Shown here: positions 44,272 through 53,842 of the stretch, piece after piece | Layout of the letters: each line of letters begins with the position of its first letter | Numbering within the stretch: position 1 is the first letter of the stretch | From: Sinorhizobium fredii USDA 257 | GTDB lineage: Bacteria > Pseudomonadota > Alphaproteobacteria > Rhizobiales > Rhizobiaceae | NCBI RefSeq assembly: GCF_000265205.3 | Contig: NC_018000.1 | Location: forward strand, 3,100,001 to 3,164,000 | Direction: 5' to 3' | Length of the DNA: 64,000 nt | The notes under the pieces: model-generated | The model's input: the letters and a program-made list of their open reading frames with translations, nothing else | Database searches by the model: none | What the model was told of the DNA's origin: nothing | Position numbers and translations under genes: made by a program

Positions 44272-45315
44272 TCAGTCGAGTGCGGCTAAAACCGCGGCTG
44301 TGATGGTTTCCGTCCTATCTCTGCCGGGCACTGTTCCGATCCCGGCGGAGGTGGCGGCGGCGATCGCCGCCATGATCCGTTCCGCCGCCGCAGCCTCGCC
44401 GAGATGATCTAGCATCATCGCGGCCGACCAGATGGCCGCGAGCGGGTTGGCGACGCCGAGATGGGCGATGTCCGGCGCCGATCCGTGCACCGGTTCGAAC
44501 ATCGAAGGAGCGCTGCGATCGGGATTGATGTTGGCGGAGGCGGCAAAGCCGAGGCCACCCTGAATGGCGGCACCAAGATCGGTCAGGATGTCGCCGAAGA
44601 GATTGGAGGCGACGACGACGTCGAGGCTTTCCGGCGTCATGACCATGCGGGCGGCCATCGCGTCGATGTGATAGCTGGTAACAGTGACGTCTGGATACTC
44701 GGCGGCCAGCCGTTCGGTGATTTCGTCCCAGAAGACCATGGAGTATTTCTGCGCGTTCGACTTCGTCACCGAGGCGAGCTTGCCACGCCGGGCGCGGGCC
44801 TGTTCGAAACCGAAGCGGAGGATGCGCTCGACACCGGTTCGGGTGAAGATCGACGTCTCGACGGCGACTTCGTCCGCCATGCCCTGATGGACGCGGCCGC
44901 CGGCGCCTGAATATTCACCCTCGGTGTTCTCGCGGATGCAGAGGATGTCGAAATTTTGTGCCTTCAGCGGACCTTCGACGCCAGGGAGCAGGCGATGCGG
45001 ACGGATATTGGCGTATTGCACGAAGGCCTTGCGGATCGGCAGCAGCAGCCCGTGCAACGAAACCGAGTCGGGAACCTCGGCCGGCCAGCCGACCGCACCG
45101 AGCAGGATGGCGTCGAAACCGCGCAGCGTCGCGATTCCATTGTCCGGCATCATCGCCCCGGTCTCTTTGTAATAGGCGCACGACCACGGAAAGGTCGTGG
45201 CCTCCAACGCGAAGCTCGACTGTGCGGAGACTTTCTCCAGCACCTGCCAGGCGGCCGCCGTCACGTCTTGGCCGATGCCGTCTCCTGGAATCAGCGCGAT
45301 CGAATAGGTCTCCAT
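44272..45315 (-). CDS. ttuC: Tartrate dehydrogenase/D-malate-type oxidative decarboxylase
   Basis: A 347-residue member of the isocitrate/isopropylmalate dehydrogenase family. Landmarks: ALIPGDGIGQDV at the start, LCIRENTEGEYSGAGGRVH, SVTKSNAQKYSMVFWDEI, and the metal-binding Asp segment NLFGDILTDLGAAIQGGLGFAAS. This pattern fits tartrate dehydrogenase or D-malate dehydrogenase better than LeuB. ATG 45315 has AAGG at good distance. The product would be oxaloglycolate or pyruvate. It is embedded between two aldehyde dehydrogenase genes on the same strand, 15 bases after the first. Confidence 0.88.
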   Translation of the reverse strand: METYSIALIPGDGIGQDVTAAAWQVLEKVSAQSSFALEATTFPWSCAYYKETGAMMPDNGIATLRGFDAILLGAVGWPAEVPDSVSLHGLLLPIRKAFVQYANIRPHRLLPGVEGPLKAQNFDILCIRENTEGEYSGAGGRVHQGMADEVAVETSIFTRTGVERILRFGFEQARARRGKLASVTKSNAQKYSMVFWDEITERLAAEYPDVTVTSYHIDAMAARMVMTPESLDVVVASNLFGDILTDLGAAIQGGLGFAASANINPDRSAPSMFEPVHGSAPDIAHLGVANPLAAIWSAAMMLDHLGEAAAAERIMAAIAAATSAGIGTVPGRDRTETITAAVLAALD

Positions 45316-45330
45316 GTCCATCCTTATCAC

Positions 45331-46794
45331 TCAGAGGTTGATCAGCACGCTCTTGCTGCGGCGGTTGGCGAGATAGGCCTCGCGTCCCAGATCCTTGCCG
45401 ATGCCGGAACTCTTGTAACCGCCGGTCGGAAGAATGTGGTCGCGCGAGCGGCCGTAGCGGTTGACCCAGACTGTTCCGGCCTCGAGCCGCCGCGTTATCC
45501 GGATGGCGCGCGACAGGTCGCGGGTGAAAACGCCGGCGGCGAGGCCGTAGGTCGGATGGTCTGCGAGCGCCAAAGCCTCCTCCTCGTCGTCGAAGGTCTG
45601 CAGCGTCAGCACCGGGCCGAAGATTTCCTCGGTCACGGCCGGAGAGGACTGCTCGACGCCGGCGATCAGTGTCGGCGCATAGAAATAGCCCTCCCGGTCG
45701 AGACGCTTTCCGCCGATCAGGCACTCGCCGCCAGCGTCGAGCGATGACTGGACAATCGAATCGATCCGGCCGATCTGGCGCTCGGAGATAATCGGCGAAT
45801 ATTGGCTGGTCTCGTCCCAGGTCGGGCCGGGGATTATTGCGCGCATGTGCGCGACCATCGCTTCGGTCAATGCAGCGGCGACTTTCCGGTCGACGATCAC
45901 GCGAGAGCCGGCCACGCAGGCCTGGCCGGCATTGGCGAGAATGTTGCGGGCGATCGCTTGTGCTGCGCGGTCGAGATCCGCATCCGCGAAGACGAGCTGC
46001 GGGCTTTTTCCGCCGAGTTCGAGCGTCATCGGCTTGATGCCCGTGCGGGCGACGTTTTGCATGATCGCCGCCCCAGCGGCCGTCGAACCGGTGAAGCTCA
46101 CCTTGCCGATGCCCGGATGACCCGTAATGGCGCTTCCCGTCGTCGGCCCATCGCCGAGCACGACATTGACGAGCCCGGCTGGAAGGCCGGCGCGCACCGC
46201 AAGCTCGGCGAGATAGAGCGTCGAGAAAGGCGTCATCTCGGACGGCTTCAGCACGACCGCATTGCCGGCGGCAAGCGCCGGCCCGAGCTTCCAGCCCGCC
46301 ATCGAGACCGGGAAGTTCCAGGGCGTGATCGCGCCGACGACACCATAGGGCTCGGTCATGATCATGCCGAGATTGTCGTCATCGGTCGGCACCAGATCGC
46401 CGCCTTCCTTGTCGGCGAACTCGGCGAAGAAGCGGATCTGCTCGGCGGTGATGGCGATATCGCCCTCAATGAGGTGACCGATGGGGCGGGTGGAGGCGAC
46501 CGCTTCGAGGCGCGCAAGCGTCTCCGCCTCCGCTTCGATGAGGTCGGCCCAGCGGGAGAGGGCCCGCGTCCGTTCGCGCGGGCGCAGGCCAGACCAACCG
46601 CTCTCCTTGAGCGCCTGGCGAGCGCTCGTGACCGCCTGATCGACCAGGTCCTCTCCCGCCACGGGGCACTCGGCGAAGGCGGCGCCATCGGAAGGGCGGT
46701 TCATCGCGAGCCCGCCGGCCGCGGGCACGTAGCGGCCGCCGATGAAATGTCCGGAGGGGAGTTCGAGCGTATCGGGATTGAAGCTGAGGGTCAT
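45331..46794 (-). CDS. Aldehyde dehydrogenase (PuuC/BetB-like)
   Basis: A 487-residue NAD-dependent aldehyde dehydrogenase with N-motif ITPWNFPVSMAGWK, nucleotide loop GSTAAG, Glu in LELGGKSPQLVF, Cys in NAGQACVAGSR, and the C-terminal YGRSRDHILPTGGYKSSGIGKDLG segment typical of the betaine/gamma-aminobutyraldehyde-type group. Start ATG 46794 follows AAGGAACAG. It probably oxidises an amine-derived aldehyde. It is the first gene of the three-gene dehydrogenase run and lies 107 bases downstream of the LysR gene. Confidence 0.9.
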   Translation of the reverse strand: MTLSFNPDTLELPSGHFIGGRYVPAAGGLAMNRPSDGAAFAECPVAGEDLVDQAVTSARQALKESGWSGLRPRERTRALSRWADLIEAEAETLARLEAVASTRPIGHLIEGDIAITAEQIRFFAEFADKEGGDLVPTDDDNLGMIMTEPYGVVGAITPWNFPVSMAGWKLGPALAAGNAVVLKPSEMTPFSTLYLAELAVRAGLPAGLVNVVLGDGPTTGSAITGHPGIGKVSFTGSTAAGAAIMQNVARTGIKPMTLELGGKSPQLVFADADLDRAAQAIARNILANAGQACVAGSRVIVDRKVAAALTEAMVAHMRAIIPGPTWDETSQYSPIISERQIGRIDSIVQSSLDAGGECLIGGKRLDREGYFYAPTLIAGVEQSSPAVTEEIFGPVLTLQTFDDEEEALALADHPTYGLAAGVFTRDLSRAIRITRRLEAGTVWVNRYGRSRDHILPTGGYKSSGIGKDLGREAYLANRRSKSVLINL

Positions 46795-46901
46795 CGCTGT
46801 TCCTTGGCCTTCGGTCCAAGCAAGATTAGCGGTCACCATCCGGCAGTTTCGGTCGAGTGGACCAAAGGGGGCGACGGAATATCCCGTTTGCAGCAAGCGT
46901 T

Positions 46902-47792
46902 TCAGCGCAATGTTTTGCTGTCCAGCGTCGCCCTGAGGCAGGCGATGAATGGCTGGACGAAGCGGGAAGCGGGACGAGCGTCGTTAGTCGTTGCGACCGC
47001 CTGCATCGTGATGCGCGGCAGAAAGGGACGGGCGACCAGCCCCTCGAATTCGCGCCAGGCAACCAGGCCGTCGACGAGCGCTATTCCCAGGCCCTCGCGC
47101 ACCAGCGGCGCGGCGCCAACGGAGGAAGCGATCTGGATGGCGACATTGCGCTGCCGGCCGCTGTCGGCAAAGGCAGAATCCATTGCCGCGCCGATCTCGG
47201 CGTGCGAGCCGTAGGAGATCAGGGCCTTGCCCTCGAGATCCGCGGGCGTGATTTCCGACCGTTCCACAAGCGGCTCGCCGGCGCGCATCACCGCGACGAT
47301 CGGCACCTCGCAAAGGACTTCGCTGCGCACGGTCGGCGCCTGGATGAGCGACAGCGTGACGGCGAGATCGATATCACCGAGGAGCAGCGCCTCGGCGATC
47401 TCCCGCTTCGGCAGCGCATGCAGGTGAACCTTCACTTCGGGGTGGCGGGCGCGAAAGGCCGAGAGCGCTCCCGGCAGGACCGAATAGGTCACCGGCAAGC
47501 TCGCGCCGAGCCGCAAAAGACCGATCTTCTGCGCGCCGATGTCCCTCGCCAGCGCCTTCAAAGCCTCCACTTCGCGAAATACGCGATCGGCATCGGCATA
47601 CAGCAGGTTCGCTTCCATCGTCGGCACCAGCCGCCCGCCGATACGGTCGAAAAGCGCATAGCCGAGCTGGCCCTCCATATGATGCAGGAGTTTGCTCGCC
47701 GCCGGTTGGGAAATCCCGAGCGAATTCGCAGCAGCGGTGATACTGCCATCGCGCATGATTGCCCGGAAGATCTCAAGCTGGCGCGCGTTCAT
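46902..47792 (-). CDS. LysR-family transcriptional regulator
   Basis: A 296-residue LTTR. The HTH is ARQLEIFRAIMRDGSITAAANSLGISQPAASKLLHHM (shown in shorter form as GSITAAANSLGISQPAAS), with the effector domain at about 90-290. The group resembles OccR/NocR-type opine regulators by the MNARQLEIFRAIM start, a hint toward an opine-like effector, but this is only resemblance. ATG 47792 follows GGGGAGCG. It lies between the hyuBA genes upstream and the dehydrogenase genes downstream, all on the same strand, and could control either. Confidence 0.9.
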   Translation of the reverse strand: MNARQLEIFRAIMRDGSITAAANSLGISQPAASKLLHHMEGQLGYALFDRIGGRLVPTMEANLLYADADRVFREVEALKALARDIGAQKIGLLRLGASLPVTYSVLPGALSAFRARHPEVKVHLHALPKREIAEALLLGDIDLAVTLSLIQAPTVRSEVLCEVPIVAVMRAGEPLVERSEITPADLEGKALISYGSHAEIGAAMDSAFADSGRQRNVAIQIASSVGAAPLVREGLGIALVDGLVAWREFEGLVARPFLPRITMQAVATTNDARPASRFVQPFIACLRATLDSKTLR

Positions 47793-47841
47793 CGCTCCCC
47801 GTCCCCGCACGCCGAAGTCTTAGCCGACGCAAGGGAAGCCA

Positions 47842-49809
47842 TCAAAGCCCATATCTCTCGCGCATCTCGCAGAAGATCGCGCCCATCTGCCGGTCGATCG
47901 GGGGTTCGTCCTCCGCGGGAAGGGTGGCGACGGTCTCGAATATGCGATGCTTCAGGAAGAAGCGCCAGCCGACCGGAACGCCCGCGAGGAAACGGGTGAG
48001 CAAATCGTAGCGCTGTTGCGTCCACACCGCCTCGAAAGCGATGCGCTCGGTCCCATAGGTGAAGGTGCCGGGCCTCGGTCGTGCTCTGGCGCGCAAGGCA
48101 GCCGTGGCGTCCGCGTCGATCTCGTCCGCAGCGATCGCCACGCCATAGTCGCGGCGGGCGCTTTCGAGCGAAACGGCGCCGCGGCGGACATCGCGCAGCA
48201 CGGCACTTGCCGGCCGCTCGAAGGGATCGCCATAGCCACCGGCACCCGGTCCGATCACGCGTATGACGTCGCCGGGATTTAAGCGCACGACGTCGGTATT
48301 GCCGAGATCGGTCTCGTCGCTCCTGCCGGGATTGCGGATGAAACGGGAGATCACACCCGCATGCCCACCTTTCAGCCCCCAGGAGGGCATGATCGAGCGG
48401 TTGCGGTTGCGAGCCGTCACGACAGTCTCAGGCGCCGACACCTGGAATTCCATGATCGCCGATAGGCCGCCGCGGTAACGTCCCGGTGCGCCGGTATCCG
48501 GCTCAAGTCCGTAACGCCGGAAGCGGATCGGGACTTCCGCCTCGCTGATCTCGATCGGCGTGTTGCGCAGAAAGCCGGTGGCGCCGCCGGCGCCATCGCT
48601 GCCGTCGCGGATCGGCGATCCGCCACCGCCGCCGCCGACCGGGCCGATCGACGCCATGACCGCGCGGCCGTTCCTGGCGCTGGTCTTGACGTTCATGATC
48701 GCATTGCCACCCGGGGAGGCGGCGGGCATGAGCTCGGGCAGCGCCTGGGCAAAGGCCCCGACGGTAACGATCTGGGTCATCGCGCAGGTGAGCGACCGCA
48801 TGCCGACCGCTGCCGGCCGCTCGCAGTTGACGATGGTTCCCTCGGGCAGCACGGCGCGGGCCGGCCGCAATGTGCCGGCGTTGAGCAGCAAGCTATTGTC
48901 GAGCGTGTAGAGCACGTAGGTGAGGCCGACCATGACGAGGGGATGGCGCTCGCGTCCGCCGGTCGGCATGTTGAGCGAGGAACCGAGCTGCGGGTCGCTG
49001 CCCGTATAGTCGAGCTCGACCTCGTCGCCATTGACGCGAAGCGTCAGCGCCACACGGCAGGGCTTTCCGCCGACGGAATCCTCGTCCGCATAGTCGGCAA
49101 AGAAATATTCCCCATCCGGCACACGGGCGATGATCGCCCGTGTCTGCGCCTCCGCATAGTCGAGGATCTGCCCGACGCCATCGATGAAATCCTCGTAACC
49201 GAAGCGGGCGATAATCTCCTTCAGCTTTCGCTCGCCGATATTGACGGAGGCGATCTGGGCGTTGAGATCGCCGATATTCTGTTCCGGTAGCCGCACATTG
49301 GCCGCCATCATGCTAAGCACGACTTGGTTCAGAACACCCGCTTGAACAAGCTTGACCGGCGGGATGCGCAAGCCCTCCTGCTCGATCTCCGTCAGGGAGC
49401 GAGAAAGGGAGGCAGGCACGGCGCCGCCGACGTCGGTGTTGTGGATATGGCCGACGACGAAGCAGGCGAGCCTCCCCTCATGAAAGACCGGCTTCCAGAT
49501 GTGGATGTCCGGAGAATGGGTGGCGACGAAGCCGCTATAGGGGTCGTTGGTGATGCAGATGTCGCCCTCGGCATAGTCGTCGAACATTTCGATCAGCGGC
49601 GCATAGTCGATACCGCTGTACCAGGGCGCGCCGAACTGGCGAGGGTTTGCGAAAGCGAGCCCCTCGCGCGTCACTATCTGGCAGGAGAAATCCTCCGTTT
49701 CCTTGACGAAGGCCGAATGGGCGGTGCGCATCAGCGTGAAGGCCATGGCATCGGCGGCTGCGGCGCAGAAATTGGCAAGCACTTTCAGGTTTCTACGGTC
49801 GATCGCCAT
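47842..49809 (-). CDS. hyuB: HyuB, N-methylhydantoinase/5-oxoprolinase-type subunit B
   Basis: A 655-residue protein of the HyuB family: VLANFCAAAADAMAFTLMRTAHSAFVKE at the start, NDPYSGFVATHSPDIH, the Gly-rich SIGPVGGGGGGSPIRDG stretch and the IGPGAGGYGDP end. With HyuA it carries out ATP-dependent opening of cyclic amides such as hydantoins or 5-oxoproline, or carboxylations in the acetone-carboxylase branch. Start ATG 49809 lies one base after the HyuA stop. Longer open frame upstream is a shadow. Confidence 0.92.
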   Translation of the reverse strand: MAIDRRNLKVLANFCAAAADAMAFTLMRTAHSAFVKETEDFSCQIVTREGLAFANPRQFGAPWYSGIDYAPLIEMFDDYAEGDICITNDPYSGFVATHSPDIHIWKPVFHEGRLACFVVGHIHNTDVGGAVPASLSRSLTEIEQEGLRIPPVKLVQAGVLNQVVLSMMAANVRLPEQNIGDLNAQIASVNIGERKLKEIIARFGYEDFIDGVGQILDYAEAQTRAIIARVPDGEYFFADYADEDSVGGKPCRVALTLRVNGDEVELDYTGSDPQLGSSLNMPTGGRERHPLVMVGLTYVLYTLDNSLLLNAGTLRPARAVLPEGTIVNCERPAAVGMRSLTCAMTQIVTVGAFAQALPELMPAASPGGNAIMNVKTSARNGRAVMASIGPVGGGGGGSPIRDGSDGAGGATGFLRNTPIEISEAEVPIRFRRYGLEPDTGAPGRYRGGLSAIMEFQVSAPETVVTARNRNRSIMPSWGLKGGHAGVISRFIRNPGRSDETDLGNTDVVRLNPGDVIRVIGPGAGGYGDPFERPASAVLRDVRRGAVSLESARRDYGVAIAADEIDADATAALRARARPRPGTFTYGTERIAFEAVWTQQRYDLLTRFLAGVPVGWRFFLKHRIFETVATLPAEDEPPIDRQMGAIFCEMRERYGL

Positions 49810-49810
49810 G

Positions 49811-51856
49811 TCAGGCCTCCCTGCGGGTGATGACGAGGTTGCCGAACGCATCGACATCGACGACGAAGCCCGGCGGAACGACCGTCGTGGTGTCGTCCTG
49901 CGCGACGATGGCGGGACCGTCGAGGCAATGGCCGGCCCTAAGATCAGTGCGGTGGTAGACGGCGGTCTGAACGGCCTTGCCATCGAACCAGGCATCGACC
50001 GCCAGCCGCGGCGTTACCGGGGCCACGGCGGGGGCGAGCGGGAGGAGGGCCGGCTTCGGCGTTGCGCCCGAAATCGTCAGGCGCAGATTGACCATCTGCA
50101 CCGGCGCCGTGGGCGATGAATGCCCGAACAGCCGGGCATGCTCGGCATGGAAGGCATCCGCCACTGCGGCCGCATTGCGAGCTTCAAGCCACGCGCCTTC
50201 AAGGGGCACCTCGATTTCGTAGGATTGTCCCTGATAGCGCATATCCGCGAGGACCTTGACCACGGCTTCGCCCTCGAAGCCCTGCTTATTGCGCAGCCAG
50301 TCTTCGGCTTGCGCGCCGAGCGCGGCATAGGGAGATGCCACGGCGGCGAGCCCCTCGACGGTCACGTCGCAATAGACCGTGCGGATGAAGTCGTTCTTGA
50401 GATCGGCGATCAGTCCGCCGAGCGCTGAGACGACGCCGGGTGTCGGCGGCACCACCACGCCTTTCATGTCGAGTTCGCGCGCCAGGAAGCAAGCGAGCAT
50501 CGCGCCCGCGCCGCCGAAGGCGAAGAGATGGAAGTCGCGTGGGTCGATGCCGAAGCGGGAGATCAGCCCGCTCACCTCGGCATACATGCCCGAGACTGAG
50601 ATATTGATGATGTCACTGGCGACGGCTTCGATGCTGCTCCCGAGGGCTTCCGCAAGCGGTGCGATCGCCGCGCGCGCCGCTCCGTGATCGACCTCGACGG
50701 CACCGTAGCCGAGCGGCATATGGCCGACCAGGTTGCAGGCGGCGACGGCGTCCGTCACTGTCGGTCGGGTACCGCCGCGTCCGTAGCAGGCCGGGCCCGG
50801 CGTAGAGCCGGCGCTGTCGGGGCCGACCTGGAGCATGCCGAGCGGATCGACCCAGGCGATGGAGCCGCCGCCCTGTCCGACCGAACTCACCGAAACCGAC
50901 GGGATATGGATCTGGAAGTCACCAATCAACTCGCCGACACCATATTGCGGCTCGCCGCCGATGATCACGGCCACATCGGCACTGGTGCCGCCGATGTCGA
51001 GGCTGAGAATCCGGTCGAAGCCGCTCGCCCTGGCGAGATAGCCGGCGCCGATGACGCCGGAGGCGGTGCCGGACAGGATCATCTGCACACAATCACTGCG
51101 CGCCTGGTCGATACCCATGACGCCGCCATTGCTCTTGGTGATCAGCAGCGGACAGGCAAGCCCTTCCTGGCGCAGCACCGTCTCGAAACGATCGAGGTAG
51201 CGCGAGACCCGCGGCTGAACATAGCCGCTGATGACTGCGGTGATGGTGCGCTCATATTCGCGAATAATCGGCCAGGTCTCGGCCGAAGAGAAAACCGGCA
51301 ACTCGGGCGCAAGCTCGCCGATCATCGCCTTCACGGCTGTTTCGTTCGCCGGATTGCGATAGGCGTTGAGGAAGGCAAGCACGATCCCCTTGGAGCCGGC
51401 CAGCCGTGCGGCATCGACCGCGGCCGCCACGTCATCGCGTTCCGGCGTGACGAGAACTTCGCCGTTCGCAAGCGTCCGTTCCGAGATGCCGAAGACGCGG
51501 CCACGGGGGATGAGCGGTTCGGGCCGCACCGAATAGAGATTGTGGATTTGCGGAATCTTGAGTCGCGCGATCTGCAGCACGTCCTCGAAATTGCGGGTCG
51601 TGAACAGCGCCAGATCGTGGCCGTTGCGCTGGATCACCGTGTTGACGCCAACGGTGGTGCCGTGGGTGAAATAGCTGACCCCGGCCGGATCGAGGCCGTC
51701 TCGGGCCTTCAACTTGGTCAGACCGGCGGTTATTTCGGCGCCGGGCTCGTCCGGCCGGGAAAACACCTTGAGGGTGGCGAGGCGCCCATTGGTTTCGTCG
51801 AAGACGGCAAAGTCCGTGAAGGATCCCCCGACATCGACGCCGATGCGATAGCTCAT
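49811..51856 (-). CDS. hyuA: HyuA, N-methylhydantoinase/5-oxoprolinase-type subunit A
   Basis: A 681-residue ATPase subunit. The ASKHA-type phosphate loops are GVDVGGSFTDF at 5-15 and LDIGGTSADV near 285; HGTTVGVNTVIQR and GPDSAGSTPGPACYGRGG are family hallmarks. It phosphorylates the substrate amide with ATP for the HyuB step. No acetone-carboxylase gamma subunit is near, so the hydantoinase/oxoprolinase role is favoured. ATG 51856 has AAGGAAG ten bases upstream. It is followed by hyuB with one base between. Confidence 0.92.
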   Translation of the reverse strand: MSYRIGVDVGGSFTDFAVFDETNGRLATLKVFSRPDEPGAEITAGLTKLKARDGLDPAGVSYFTHGTTVGVNTVIQRNGHDLALFTTRNFEDVLQIARLKIPQIHNLYSVRPEPLIPRGRVFGISERTLANGEVLVTPERDDVAAAVDAARLAGSKGIVLAFLNAYRNPANETAVKAMIGELAPELPVFSSAETWPIIREYERTITAVISGYVQPRVSRYLDRFETVLRQEGLACPLLITKSNGGVMGIDQARSDCVQMILSGTASGVIGAGYLARASGFDRILSLDIGGTSADVAVIIGGEPQYGVGELIGDFQIHIPSVSVSSVGQGGGSIAWVDPLGMLQVGPDSAGSTPGPACYGRGGTRPTVTDAVAACNLVGHMPLGYGAVEVDHGAARAAIAPLAEALGSSIEAVASDIINISVSGMYAEVSGLISRFGIDPRDFHLFAFGGAGAMLACFLARELDMKGVVVPPTPGVVSALGGLIADLKNDFIRTVYCDVTVEGLAAVASPYAALGAQAEDWLRNKQGFEGEAVVKVLADMRYQGQSYEIEVPLEGAWLEARNAAAVADAFHAEHARLFGHSSPTAPVQMVNLRLTISGATPKPALLPLAPAVAPVTPRLAVDAWFDGKAVQTAVYHRTDLRAGHCLDGPAIVAQDDTTTVVPPGFVVDVDAFGNLVITRREA

Positions 51857-51946
51857 GTACTGTCTTCCTTGTTCTTCCGGCGACCAGAATCTGCTAAAAA
51901 CGCACTGAGGACCAAGAAAAACATGGGGGTACGCCATAACCTCCGG

Positions 51947-52411
51947 TTATGGAGCCTCGTCAGGCTTTGGCACGCTCATGTAGTATTCCGGGTGCGGGAC
52001 GGGCCGGAAGCCGGCCTTCTCATAGACGGCATGGGCATCCCGCGTCGCCAGCATCCAGGTGGTGACGGAGGCGAGTTCAGGGTGCTGACGAATGGCTTCG
52101 GCAAGCCAGGCGGCAAGGCCCCGCCCGCGATGGGCGGGCAGGGTGAAGACGTCCCTGAGATAGGCGAAGACTGCCAGGTCGGTCACCACCCGTGCAAAGG
52201 TAGCGAGGCTGCCGTCCGGCGCGTAGATCGCGACCGGCAGCGAGCCTTCGAGCGCACGCTCGAACAGGGCGCGGTCGAGGCCGCGTGCCCAATAGGAGTC
52301 TCCCGCCAGGTAGCTGTGAACGAGATCGAGGTCGAGCCGGCTGCGGTCGGTGCTGAGCCTATAGCCGTGCCGCTCGATCTCGTAGACCGGGATTTCCCGA
52401 AGTGACACCAT
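51947..52411 (-). CDS. GNAT-family acetyltransferase
   Basis: A 154-residue single-domain GNAT protein. The acetyl-CoA motif is DVFTLPAHRGRGLAAWLAEA, with ATRDAHAVYEKAGF as the usual end of the fold. The start region YEIERHGYRLSTDRSRLDLDLVH matches a common subgroup of unknown target. ATG 52411 overlaps the stop of the cupin gene by one base, so the two are coupled. The hyuA gene follows 90 bases downstream. Confidence 0.88.
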   Translation of the reverse strand: MVSLREIPVYEIERHGYRLSTDRSRLDLDLVHSYLAGDSYWARGLDRALFERALEGSLPVAIYAPDGSLATFARVVTDLAVFAYLRDVFTLPAHRGRGLAAWLAEAIRQHPELASVTTWMLATRDAHAVYEKAGFRPVPHPEYYMSVPKPDEAP

Positions 52412-52764
52412 CAGCCGACGGTCAGGTAGATCTTGCGGACGGTCTCGATCGTCCGCCAAACGCCCTTGAAGCCGGGCTTCATCACGAAACTGTCGCCGGC
52501 GCGATAGGTGACGGGTGCGCCGCCCTCTTCGGTCAGTTCGACCACGCCTTCGAGGATATGGCAGAACTCGAAGATCTCGCCCTTGATCGACCGGGTCTCG
52601 CCCGGCGTCGCTTCCCAGACTCCGGTGTTGACCATGCCGTCGCGAGCTACGTCCTGGGCCCAGGTCTTGAACGACGGATTGCCGGAAATCAGCCGCTCAG
52701 GCGTCGGGTTCGACCGCTTCGGCTCGAACTGCGGGTCAGTGTCGATGGTTTTCAGAAGAGACAT
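52411..52764 (-). CDS. Small cupin protein (DUF861/Cupin_3 type)
   Basis: A 117-residue single cupin barrel: VNTGVWEATPGETRSIKGEIFEFCHILEGVVEL and YRAGDSFVMKPGFKGVWRT. Cupin_3 proteins of this size occur in amino-compound catabolic gene sets and may act as isomerases or hydrolases; (S)-ureidoglycine aminohydrolase is a distant relative. The metal-binding pattern is partial (Glu, His, Glu), so catalysis is uncertain. It is coupled to the GNAT gene and lies 26 bases after the D-2-hydroxyacid dehydrogenase gene. Confidence 0.86.
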   Translation of the reverse strand: MSLLKTIDTDPQFEPKRSNPTPERLISGNPSFKTWAQDVARDGMVNTGVWEATPGETRSIKGEIFEFCHILEGVVELTEEGGAPVTYRAGDSFVMKPGFKGVWRTIETVRKIYLTVG

Positions 52765-52790
52765 GGTTTTCCTTTCGGGTTGTGATGGGT

Positions 52791-53714
52791 TCAGTAGCCT
52801 CGGTCGCTGTCGACGAGGCCGATAAGGTCGAGGCCGGCTTCATGGCGCCTGATATTGGCGATGACGGTTCTTGCCGCGGTCTCCGGCTGGGTGACGCTGG
52901 CGATATGCGGGGTGATGATCGCTTTCGGGTGACGCCACAAAGGATGGTCCGCCGGCAGCGGTTCGGGATCGGTGACGTCGAGGACGGCGCCCGCGAGTTG
53001 GCCGTTGTCCAGTGCAGCGACAAGCGCGTCCGTATCAAGTTGCGGTCCGCGCCCGACATGCACGAGGCCGGCGCCCCTCGGGAGCTTCGATAAGAGCGAA
53101 GCATTGAGAATGCCGCGCGTTTCGACAGTGAGCGGCAAGAGGCAGATCAGGATGTCCTGGGTGGCAAGGAAGTCGGTGAGAGCGGCTTCGCCATGGTGAC
53201 AGGCGACCCCGGGGATCTCGCGCGGCGACCGGCTCCAGCCCGAGAGCGGAAAGCCGAAGGGACTGAGGCGGTCCAATACCGCCTGACCGAGATTTCCGAG
53301 CCCGAGCACACCGACCCGCCGCTCCGATGCCTGCCGGACCGGCCGCATCCGCCATTCGCGGGCGCTCTGCTGGTCGAGATAGCCGGGGAGGTCGCGATGC
53401 AGTGCGAGGACAGCGAGCGTCACATATTCCTGCATCATGCGGGTGATGCCGTCCTCGATCATCCGGACGAGCTTGACGTTCTTCGGCAGGCGGTCGATGG
53501 CAAACTGGTCGACGCCGGCACCGATCGAAAACAAAACCTCGAGATTGACGTAGCGCTCGAGGTCCGGTGGCGCAGTCCATGTCAACAGATAGCGGACCGC
53601 GGCGGGATCCACACTGCCGGCGTCTGCCACGAAGGGAAGCGAGGGAAGCTCGCGGGCGAATTCGGCTGCAAAGATCTTTGCCCGTTCGGCATCGGAATTG
53701 AACAGAAAGGCCAT
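52791..53714 (-). CDS. D-2-hydroxyacid dehydrogenase (GhrA-like)
   Basis: A 307-residue NAD(P)-dependent enzyme with [16 protein letters not shown] as Rossmann motif, catalytic Arg in [10 protein letters not shown], Glu in [15 protein letters not shown] and His in IITPHIAS. The short N-terminal domain and PEPLPxxHPLW motif fit glyoxylate/hydroxypyruvate reductase A. The start ATG 53714 is preferred over an upstream frame to 53801. It could reduce a 2-oxoacid made by the oxidoreductases or aminotransferase. Confidence 0.9.
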   Translation of the reverse strand: MAFLFNSDAERAKIFAAEFARELPSLPFVADAGSVDPAAVRYLLTWTAPPDLERYVNLEVLFSIGAGVDQFAIDRLPKNVKLVRMIEDGITRMMQEYVTLAVLALHRDLPGYLDQQSAREWRMRPVRQASERRVGVLGLGNLGQAVLDRLSPFGFPLSGWSRSPREIPGVACHHGEAALTDFLATQDILICLLPLTVETRGILNASLLSKLPRGAGLVHVGRGPQLDTDALVAALDNGQLAGAVLDVTDPEPLPADHPLWRHPKAIITPHIASVTQPETAARTVIANIRRHEAGLDLIGLVDSDRGY

Positions 53715-53842
53715 AATCTTCCCCACTGGTTTCAAGGCCATCGTTGCCCCGATGTGCCGGTAGAATGATCCGAAGCGTGCCTGCGCCACGGCATATGGCA
53801 CTGATTTTATCGGCGGCTTCCGCTTAGCCGGATAAGCGGTGG

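Noticed and set aside
42503..44407. A plus-strand open frame of 634 codons opposite gabD and the ends of its neighbours
   Set aside because: It lies antisense to a clear aldehyde dehydrogenase gene, has low-complexity Arg/Gly/Asp-rich content and no family features. It is a product of GC-rich third positions.
50684..52405. A plus-strand open frame of 573 codons opposite hyuA and the GNAT gene
   Set aside because: It is antisense to the well-supported HyuA gene; its composition is Asp/Arg/Gly-rich and lacks domain features.
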